Positions 58,209 through 64,000 of a DNA stretch of 64,000 nt are shown here, piece by piece. The DNA is taken from NCBI RefSeq assembly GCF_900101015.1, contig NZ_FNFZ01000002.1, forward strand, positions 27,221 to 91,220, written 5' to 3'. The notes beneath the pieces are model-generated. The model searched no databases. It was not told where the DNA came from and saw only the letters and a program-made list of their open reading frames with translations. A program made the position numbers and the translations under genes. The stretch's first letter is position 1; each line of letters begins with the position of its first letter. The DNA is from Sarcina sp. DSM 11001 (GTDB lineage Bacteria > Bacillota > Clostridia > Lachnospirales > Lachnospiraceae).

Positions 58209-59429
58209 TTAACAGATCTTATATTTCCGGATCAGTTCAACCAGGCTTTTATGTTTTGCCTTTCGAAGAGTTTTATCGAATTCTGACCGGACTTCTTCAT
58301 TGGGAATCCATGCCAGGCCGGTCAGCACATCTTCTTCATCGTCATCATAGGAATCCGTTACTTCTTCATAGGTCAGGTAGCCAAGATGGATAAGAAGCGT
58401 CAGTACGTCATCTTTGCAGGTAAAAGTTTTGACATCATTCTGGAAGAAGTCCGGGTCCACCACAATGCTTTCACCGGCAATCAGCCTGGCAATATCTTCC
58501 TGAAGTCCGTCCTGATCCATGTCGATGTAGGTCATGAGCGCTTCCGCGGCAGAAGTCTTTTTCCAATAAGACTTGATTTTTCCGGTATCAAGAGCCTGCA
58601 TCACGGAATAGGGATTGTAGACAGAATGCCGGTCTCCGACAGTGTACCCGTCGTACCATCTCTTTATGGCGGTAAAGTTCCTTCCATGCAGTCTGCACAG
58701 TTTCTGTACTTCCTCCTCCGTGAAGCCCACATATACAGCAAAGTCCTGCGGATCCAACATGGAATATTCCTGAAAATCAGAGATTGCGGACTGAGAACTG
58801 TCTTTTTTTATAGGAAGGATTCCTGTCATATAAGCGGCCGCAACAGCTTTAGGTGTGAAATTGTTGTTTTTAAACCATCCCCTGAGCAGGTTCAGATATC
58901 TTCGCTGAGCCTCTTCGTCGGTATCCGGTTCTCTGATGATGGAATCCCACTCGTCAAGGACAAAAACGATTTTTTTCCCCGTTCTGTTTACCAGTTCAAT
59001 CAGCACATCATTTAGAGATTTCTTCTTTGTGACATCCGGAAGGATTTCCTCAACCTCGCGCCGGAGCGCGTCAGAGATCTGCATAGGAATCTCCCGGAGA
59101 GAGAGGCCTTCTTTCCTTGATTCTGAAATAAAATTTGTGATATCAAGATCAATGACATGATATTTGTTGAGATGCTGCTCATAAGAAGGATCCTTAGAAA
59201 TACTGTATTTTTCAAACAGTTCGTGTGAATCGCAGGTCGCATCGTAGTAGGCGCACAGCATCTGCGCCGCATAGGATTTTCCAAAGCGGCGCGGTCTGCT
59301 GATGCAGGTGAGATTTTTTGTGGTGCCTATGGCTTTATTCAAAAGTCCGATCATGCCGGTCTTGTCAACATATTCGTTGTTGGCAATCCTGGCAAACCCG
59401 CCGTTTCCCGGATTCAGATATGTCCCCAT
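58209..59429 (-). CDS. AAA-ATPase family protein, copy 3, lacking the nuclease domain
   Basis: A 406-residue protein that begins MGTYLNPGNGGF, much like copy 1. It has the P-loop SRPRRFGKSY (GKS 50-52), VLDEWDSII, YMTGILPIKKDSS and RWYDGYTVGD, but ends after the segment DDVLTLLIHLGYLTY...WIPNEEVRSEF with RKAKHKSLVELIRKYKIC. The whole C-terminal PDDEXK_9 region of about 150 residues present in copies 1 and 2 is missing. No nuclease remnant lies in the 41 bases before the phosphatase gene, so this is a clean deletion or an old truncation rather than a simple stop mutation. The ATPase may still be made. A TATAAT on the minus strand at 59539-59544 is a plausible promoter. Confidence 0.85.
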   Translation of the reverse strand: MGTYLNPGNGGFARIANNEYVDKTGMIGLLNKAIGTTKNLTCISRPRRFGKSYAAQMLCAYYDATCDSHELFEKYSISKDPSYEQHLNKYHVIDLDITNFISESRKEGLSLREIPMQISDALRREVEEILPDVTKKKSLNDVLIELVNRTGKKIVFVLDEWDSIIREPDTDEEAQRRYLNLLRGWFKNNNFTPKAVAAAYMTGILPIKKDSSQSAISDFQEYSMLDPQDFAVYVGFTEEEVQKLCRLHGRNFTAIKRWYDGYTVGDRHSVYNPYSVMQALDTGKIKSYWKKTSAAEALMTYIDMDQDGLQEDIARLIAGESIVVDPDFFQNDVKTFTCKDDVLTLLIHLGYLTYEEVTDSYDDDEEDVLTGLAWIPNEEVRSEFDKTLRKAKHKSLVELIRKYKIC

Positions 59430-59538
59430 TTTTTGTTTTCCCTTTTTACTGTTTATATGATTCTATCTGAAAAAGATATGCCGCCTGTGAGCATTCCCGG
59501 TCAAATCTTTTTTTCTTCAAGGTTCTCTGCCTGATACC

Positions 59539-59544
59539 ATTATA
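59539..59544 (-). promoter_or_regulatory. Candidate -10 for AAA copy 3 and the phosphatase gene
   Basis: A perfect TATAAT on the minus strand, 110 bases before the AAA start. The -35 region is weak (TGAAAA at 17 bases). Confidence 0.4.
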
Positions 59545-59667
59545 GTCTATTCCTGCCTGTTTTTCATCCGGAAAATAGGACCTCAGGGGATCAGAGGGAC
59601 GGCTCCCAGGTCTGCTCCTCGTCTACTCCTCATCCTGCAAATCTTTCTCCCAATCCCATCCCTGAAA

Positions 59668-59676
59668 TGTTACAAT
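59668..59676 (+). promoter_or_regulatory. Extended -10 promoter of the zinc-ribbon gene
   Basis: TGTTACAAT, inside a block CCCTGAAATGTTACAATATT that is nearly the same as that before AAA copy 2 at 55464. It lies about 90 bases before the start codon. Confidence 0.6.
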
Positions 59677-59767
59677 ATTGCAATAGATAAAGTCTGTGAC
59701 TTCATATATAGAGACAATTATTAGTGAAAACCGACTTTTTTTACTTGTTGGTGACTGGAGGTGGAGA

Positions 59768-60370
59768 ATGAAGTGTCCTTTTTGCGGCAGTACACGTCTT
59801 GCACCTATTATCTTCGGACTCCCGGATTATACGGAAGAGCTGGTGCGCCGGGTGGAGAATGAAGAAGTATATCTGGGCGGGTGCCTCATTATGGATGGGT
59901 ATCCGCAGTACCATTGTTTCGCCTGTAGGCAGAATGTTGGCAAGAGGCCTGTTCTCCGCTCCAAACGCGGCCTGGAATACTATCGCTGCATTGTCACGGG
60001 CATCCATTTCCGCGATGACGGCTTTCCGCAGATTTTTATGGATAAGAAAGACGGTCATATCCGGCTGGAGATCCGTCCTGCCTGCACGGATACAGAACCA
60101 GTCTGTGAGCGGCAGCCTGCTTATGAGCGCCTGATGTCGGAAACAGAATGGGATGACCTGCTGAATCTGCTGTACACAGAATTGTATCTGCACGAATGGG
60201 GTGGTTTTTTTGTCAGCCGCAGTTTTCCTGACGGGGAACGATGGGAGCTGACGATAAAGTTCACAGAGGACAGGGAAAGGATCTATAGAGGTTTCGGAGG
60301 CTTCCCGCCCTACTGGGAAGAACTGAAGGCAGCATTCCGGCCCTTCATCGAGGAGAGAGGGATTTGCTGA
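59768..60370 (+). CDS. Zinc-ribbon protein of unknown function
   Basis: A 200-residue cytoplasmic protein. It begins MKCPFCGSTRL and has a second Cys pair in YHCFACRQNVG (about 45-55), together a four-cysteine zinc ribbon. The rest is mixed alpha/beta, with LLYTELYLHEWGG and a Trp-rich segment, and no catalytic motif that I recognise. The start is placed at 59768 because GGAGGTGGAGA is adjacent and the CPFC motif then sits at the N-terminus; an upstream ATG at 59696 would add a hydrophobic stretch with no support. It has its own promoter and is followed by a stable hairpin at 60436. Similar zinc-ribbon hypotheticals are widespread in Lachnospiraceae. Confidence 0.7.
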   Translation: MKCPFCGSTRLAPIIFGLPDYTEELVRRVENEEVYLGGCLIMDGYPQYHCFACRQNVGKRPVLRSKRGLEYYRCIVTGIHFRDDGFPQIFMDKKDGHIRLEIRPACTDTEPVCERQPAYERLMSETEWDDLLNLLYTELYLHEWGGFFVSRSFPDGERWELTIKFTEDRERIYRGFGGFPPYWEELKAAFRPFIEERGIC

Positions 60371-60435
60371 AACATTCTGGTGGGGGAAGCAGAATATGCA
60401 GAACATAGGAAGCGGAATATACAGGGCATAAAAAA

Positions 60436-60492
60436 GACAGAGAGACGGTTCTTTTGTCTGCTGATTGGCAGAAAAAGAACCGTCCATCTGTC
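60436..60492. terminator. Long hairpin, terminator or dispersed repeat
   Basis: GACAGAGAGACGGTTCTTTT...GTCTGC on the left pairs with GCAGAAAAAGAACCGTCCATCTGTC on the right for about 22 positions. It could end both the zinc-ribbon gene and the opposing gene at 60664. From memory, sequences containing GGACGGTTCTTTT and its complement are dispersed in many Firmicute genomes, so a REP- or MITE-like element is an alternative. Confidence 0.6.
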
Positions 60493-60663
60493 TTCCTGAG
60501 GTTTATGTATTCCCGGATTTACCACATTTCTTTTTTAAATACAGAAAATTTAAATACAGAAAAGTTTGACTGTCAATAATTTCTCTTTTATAAGTTTTTA
60601 TGGGTCGGTATTAGTCTATTCCCCTTACTCGATCAGAGTGGATCGTGCACAGAAATTTGAAAA
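60493..60663. other. Spacer after the hairpin
   Basis: A/T-rich, with a short direct repeat AAATACAGAAAA near 60538 and 60552. No gene seen. Confidence 0.4.
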
Positions 60664-61461
60664 TCACTTCTTCTGGATGAATATTTTATAGTTGTAGTGG
60701 TTGTAGCTGTCATTCTGGTTGTTTACATGAATGAAATAGGCAACGCCTTTTTTCAGGTTCGTTGTCACGCTCATGTACTGCCCTTTCTCAATGTGGGAAT
60801 TTCCGCCCAGCTTTGTATTGCTTCCATTCACCAGAGACCCTCTGATCCAATCAGTATTATCCAGGTTCTTGACAACTACTCTGTACTTTCCTGTCGCCTC
60901 GGGTACGAATTTGAAATAGTCATTATCCAAAACAAAGTCATTTGTCCCATAGTAGTTCTTGCCGACTTTCAGACTCTTTGCTTCGCGCATCAGAGCACCT
61001 TCCGGATCTGCAGCGGACAGGATATGGAAGCCGACCTGTCCCGCACCTCTGTTAGAGTTTTTGATAATGATGTAGTACCAGCTGTTCGTCTTCAGAGGTT
61101 TCGTGTCTGCCTCAAACAGGCATCCATTGGTTTTTACAATATTTTTGTTGTTACTGACTGCACCGGCGTCTTTTTTATCTGTTCCGCGCAGATATACACT
61201 GATCGGCTGTGAAACACTTCTGTTGGAAACTGACACTAAATAATAGGACCGGATGCTGCTTGTTTTAAATTTAAAAATAGAATAGGTTTGTGAACTCTTG
61301 ATCGTAGTGTAATAAGATGTGTCCGTTTTGATGGTTTCAGCAGTTCCCCTGCTTCCTCCGCCTGTAACCTTTGTATCAGCCGCCGAGACCGGGAATGCAA
61401 AAGCTCCCAGGATCAGCATCAGACATAAGACAGGTACTGATTTCTTCCACATTTTACGCAT
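60664..61461 (-). CDS. Secreted protein with two PPC-like beta-sandwich repeats
   Basis: A 265-residue exported protein. The start at 61461 (MRKMWKKSVPVLCLMLILGA) is chosen over a far upstream ATG because it has GAGGAGGG just before it and opens a typical signal peptide, cleaved near VSAAD. The mature part shows two repeats of about 100 residues resembling bacterial pre-peptidase C-terminal (PPC) beta-sandwich domains: YSIFKFKT...YYLVSVSN...WYYIIIKN, then DYFKFVPEATGKYRVVVKN...GVAYFIHVNN...YKIFIQKK. There is no LPxTG, no protease domain and no anchor, so it is probably released or loosely bound. PPC-like domains elsewhere assist secretion or bind carbohydrate or protein. It stands alone on the minus strand. 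Confidence 0.75.
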   Translation of the reverse strand: MRKMWKKSVPVLCLMLILGAFAFPVSAADTKVTGGGSRGTAETIKTDTSYYTTIKSSQTYSIFKFKTSSIRSYYLVSVSNRSVSQPISVYLRGTDKKDAGAVSNNKNIVKTNGCLFEADTKPLKTNSWYYIIIKNSNRGAGQVGFHILSAADPEGALMREAKSLKVGKNYYGTNDFVLDNDYFKFVPEATGKYRVVVKNLDNTDWIRGSLVNGSNTKLGGNSHIEKGQYMSVTTNLKKGVAYFIHVNNQNDSYNHYNYKIFIQKK

Positions 61462-62161
61462 AATGTCCCTCCTCAAATGTCGTGTGGTATCCGGTATCCC
61501 GTTTGTTCGGGATGAGGAACTGCCCGCCGATAATCTGACCATTTCGAACGCGCAGGTTTTTAGGTGACAGGTCCTGAGGTACAGGTTTTTTGCGGTTACT
61601 TCATATATAGATTTAAATAAAACTGGTTCATATATTGCCCCTGTTTTAATTATCCCTGTTTTCCGCAGTGCTGCAGTCCCTTTATTTAATCTTAGCACAA
61701 AAGAACAGATTTTGTATAAATTTAAAAATTAGCACAAGCCGATTATGCCGGAATTTGCCTTTTTAGCTGACATTTAATGTCCGCTTTGATATAGAATGAT
61801 CATGGAAAACGGATATTATTATTCCAGACAATTTCGGACGATTTCCAATAGGGGGTGGATATGGTGACGATCGAGGAAATGAAAAGATGGAAAAGGACAC
61901 TGGGCATGACTTCTCCAGGATCCTGCGCAGGATTGAACGATACTACCTGGACTGACAGCCGACCAGAAAACAATCCGATGTGCACGCTTCTTAGCGGTAC
62001 CAGTGTGCCGTCTCAATCATAATTAGAATTAAAATCACCATCTCGGACACTGTGAAACTGTGTTGCCGCCCGCATCGTTGTTGTCAGTCGCCGATGGGCT
62101 GGTGAGTCGGGCATCTGCAGTAAAACCCGCTGCGGGGAGCCGCACCTCTGTTTTCGAGGCC
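61462..62161. other. 700-base spacer with a possible HTH gene relic
   Basis: Contains the leader of the secreted-protein gene, an A/T-rich stretch (about 61600-61800) and a short relic frame at 61861. No intact gene was identified. Confidence 0.5.
61861..62022 (+). pseudogene. Possible N-terminal relic of an HTH protein
   Basis: A 53-codon frame with GGGGGTGG upstream begins MVTIEEMKRWKRTLGM. That start resembles HTH-plus-Uma2-type proteins of Lachnospiraceae, which begin close to MVTIEEMKRRKRELGY and continue with an HTH. Here the sequence after about residue 16 no longer resembles an HTH, so it appears to be a truncated or frameshifted stub. The recognition rests on memory of the family only. 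Confidence 0.3.
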
Positions 62162-63301
62162 TTATTTTGTGTCAAATCTTGTCACGATCATGTGGACGAT
62201 GTAAGGGATCAGGATGACCGGGATGGCCAGGTAGGCGATGGTACTGTAGGCGCGCTGGATCAGGGTCAGCAGGCCGAACTGGGCGATGCCGAAATCCGCC
62301 AGGCAGCATACCAGGGCAATCACGATGGTCTTCAGGACAGGTTTTCCCTGATCAGTGAGCGCTTTTTCTTCGTCTGTCTCGATCGCGTTTCCAATACGCC
62401 GGACCATGGCGGCGACCATGTTGACAGCGGTAGTCACTGCCCCCAGGATGATCAGTATGGAAATGAGAGGAGTCAGAACACTGGCGCCCACACCCTGCTG
62501 CACCATGAACAGTGTGGGGACGGACTGTTCCGTCATTTCAGGCTTGGCGTAGACGGTCAACAGGCCCAGGACTACGACCAGCATGAGGGCGGAGTTGATC
62601 ACCCAGCCAATCAGCATGCTTTTTTTGGCGTCGCCCGGTTTCTCAAAAACCTGGCCGTGCTGGACGAAGACTGCGACGTTGCACAGCTGGAAGGTACCGT
62701 ACAGGAAAGCGGAATAGAGAGCCTTTCCAAAGGGGACCGGCGCAGCCTGCATGGCTGCGACGGATGCGCGGATCCCATCGGCGTTCACAATGATATTCGG
62801 GACATAGACGGCAACCAGGCTTACGATGATAACGATTGACAGTACGGAGGAAACGCGCCGTACCAGGTCTGTACCAAAAATTGCCACAATGAAAATAAAG
62901 ATTCCGATGAGCAGTGTACACAGCAGGTAGGGCAGGCCGGTGACCGTGCTGAGCGTTGCGCCGCCCGTCGCGAAGGCCACTGCCGGGGCTACGCACATTA
63001 CGACGATATAGAGAAATTCAAAGAGATTCGAGAAAACCGGTGCGAACCGTCCGTAAAAATGGTTGTTGTAGGAGCGGTAGTCATACACTTCATGTTTTCT
63101 GGCATACCGCAGACAGTAGCTGAAAAAGAAGGCATTATATGCCATAGCCAGCACCGGCATCAGGAGGCACCAGAGCCCGAACCGCAGATAATAGGAATAC
63201 AGCTGGGCGCCGGAGGCGAAGCCTCCTCCGAAATGCGTGGTAAACCACACGAACGCAACTCCCATGATCAGCGAGCCGGGTGTACTTCTGTTTTGTTTCA
63301 T
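62162..63301 (-). CDS. YkvI-like polytopic membrane protein
   Basis: A 379-residue integral membrane protein with about ten hydrophobic segments, and the family signature FVWFTTHFGGGFASG near residue 20. It matches the YkvI family, uncharacterised proteins related to the LeuT/APC fold of amino-acid and amine transporters, so transport of a small solute is likely but the substrate is unknown. The start at MKQNRSTPGS (63301) has GGAGG 7 bases upstream; the open frame upstream of it is not membrane-like. It lies about 200 bases downstream of the dehydrogenase gene on the same strand. The gap contains small inverted repeats (GATAATCGTAGTGATTATC near 63470; GCCCG...CGGGC near 63343) but no clear T-run, so co-transcription is possible. 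Confidence 0.8.
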   Translation of the reverse strand: MKQNRSTPGSLIMGVAFVWFTTHFGGGFASGAQLYSYYLRFGLWCLLMPVLAMAYNAFFFSYCLRYARKHEVYDYRSYNNHFYGRFAPVFSNLFEFLYIVVMCVAPAVAFATGGATLSTVTGLPYLLCTLLIGIFIFIVAIFGTDLVRRVSSVLSIVIIVSLVAVYVPNIIVNADGIRASVAAMQAAPVPFGKALYSAFLYGTFQLCNVAVFVQHGQVFEKPGDAKKSMLIGWVINSALMLVVVLGLLTVYAKPEMTEQSVPTLFMVQQGVGASVLTPLISILIILGAVTTAVNMVAAMVRRIGNAIETDEEKALTDQGKPVLKTIVIALVCCLADFGIAQFGLLTLIQRAYSTIAYLAIPVILIPYIVHMIVTRFDTK

Positions 63302-63501
63302 TTTCAACCTCCATACCTTTATAATAATTAGTTTATAGCTACATGCCCGCGCAGCCGGGCGCGGTGACAATCCTGCCGTTGCGAAGTCAGCCCCGCAACA
63401 TGTGATCGCGGTCTGACTATCTACGGCGTCATTTCGCTCGACCTTCCGGCGAGGAGGAGACATCTGGTGATAATCGTAGTGATTATCGCGATGGTTGTCG
63501 A

Positions 63502-64000
63502 TTATTTCGTGATTTTCTGCAGTTCTTCGAAGGCCTGCACCATCATATCCCTTGTGATCACATAGGGGTTGTGGTCAATATCCGGCATGGCGAGGGCCTT
63601 GTCGATGACGGCATCCTGATCTGCGGCGGACAGCCCCAGATCCTCCAGACGGGTGGGAAGACCTGTTGCGCGGCTGAAGGCCAGCATGCGGTCAAATTTT
63701 TCCCGCATGGACGGATCGACCTGAGACTCGACCAGGAGCAGGACCAGCACTCCGAAAGAGACGATCTCACCGTGCAGGTGATTGTGCTCTACCTCCGGGT
63801 AAGAAGTCAGACCATAATTGATAGCGTGCGCCAGGCCGGTGTTGTAGTCAATGATCTTGTCCTTTGTGACCAGAATGGAGGTCAGGGCGGTTGTCACGTT
63901 GATGGCCAGGACGACATTTTCAAGCGCTTCGGACGCGATGCCTGCCTCATTATCCCGGAGTGCCTGTTCACCGTACTCCAGAATCGGTCCCAGACACATG
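63502..64000 (-). CDS. Iron-containing (glycerol-type) alcohol dehydrogenase, 3' part only
   Basis: The C-terminal 165 residues of a metal-dependent alcohol dehydrogenase, cut by the window end. The helical metal-binding half is visible: LAHAINYGLTSYPEVEHNHLHGEI supplies the His residues (HAINYGL and LHGEIVSFG) that bind the metal in the glycerol dehydrogenase-like branch. NAD-binding and catalytic N-terminal parts lie outside the window, so the substrate (glycerol, glycerol-1-phosphate or another polyol) cannot be decided. An internal Met near the window edge is not taken as the start. Confidence 0.8.
   Translation of the reverse strand, partial: MCLGPILEYGEQALRDNEAGIASEALENVVLAINVTTALTSILVTKDKIIDYNTGLAHAINYGLTSYPEVEHNHLHGEIVSFGVLVLLLVESQVDPSMREKFDRMLAFSRATGLPTRLEDLGLSAADQDAVIDKALAMPDIDHNPYVITRDMMVQAFEELQKITK

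Larger units (their letters stand above)
59430..59767. other. Divergent spacer between AAA copy 3 and the zinc-ribbon gene
   Basis: Contains promoters in both directions (59539-59544 minus and 59668-59676 plus) and no gene. The middle is C/T-rich on the + strand. Confidence 0.5.

Noticed and set aside
63343-63490. Terminator between the dehydrogenase and YkvI-like genes
   Set aside because: Only short stems of 5-7 bases without a T-run were seen, so no terminator is claimed.

Overview
The window looks like chromosomal DNA of a gut- or rumen-type anaerobic Firmicute, most likely Lachnospiraceae or a close relative. The grounds are Gram-positive LPxTG cell-wall sorting signals, strong AGGAGG-type ribosome binding sites, rho-independent terminators, roughly balanced base composition, and gene families common in that group (AAA-ATPase/PDDEXK proteins, a YkvI-like membrane protein, an MmeI-like restriction-modification gene). 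No rRNA, tRNA, CRISPR array or phage structural gene was seen.

About 69% of the window (some 44 kb) is five giant paralogous surface-protein genes, all on the + strand, called G1 to G5 here: G1 1615-12027, G2 15863-23659, G3 24467-34489, G4 37281-45356, G5 46944-54872 (2598 to 3470 residues). Each has a strongly basic N-terminus and signal sequence ending near LVLPAITME, a His/Cys-rich repeat module that always begins at Cys53, three or four conserved N-terminal domains separated by acidic or Ala/Ser-rich linkers, and a paralogue-specific middle (fibro-slime-like domain in G1, G4, G5; von Willebrand A domain in G2, G3). CnaB/SpaA-type isopeptide domains and an LPxTG anchor follow. They fall into two classes by both ends: class A (G1, G5) and class B (G2, G3, G4).

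Both class A genes follow a gene for a protein with three Cys-rich CxCDCG repeats and a C-terminal AP2 domain. The copy before G5 is intact; the copy before G1 has an in-frame amber codon that removes the AP2 domain. Two orphan class A sorting-signal tails, one just after G3 and one before G4, are relics of further giant genes.

Accessory genes sit between the giants: a decayed MmeI-like restriction-methylation gene with an XRE regulator (12154-15484, minus) and an AAA-ATPase/PDDEXK gene (34925-36598, minus). After G5 come an Fn3 remnant, a second AAA/PDDEXK gene with an internal heptad minisatellite, an inositol-monophosphatase-family gene downstream of a third, C-terminally truncated AAA gene, a zinc-ribbon protein, a secreted beta-sandwich protein, a YkvI-like transporter and the 3' part of a glycerol-dehydrogenase-like gene cut by the window end. 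No sortase is encoded here, so anchoring must depend on a sortase elsewhere.

The most interesting system is the array itself: a diversifying family of giant wall-anchored proteins with a metal-site-like N-terminal module, interchangeable adhesive cores, repeat-rich linkers and a linked AP2 protein that could be a regulator.
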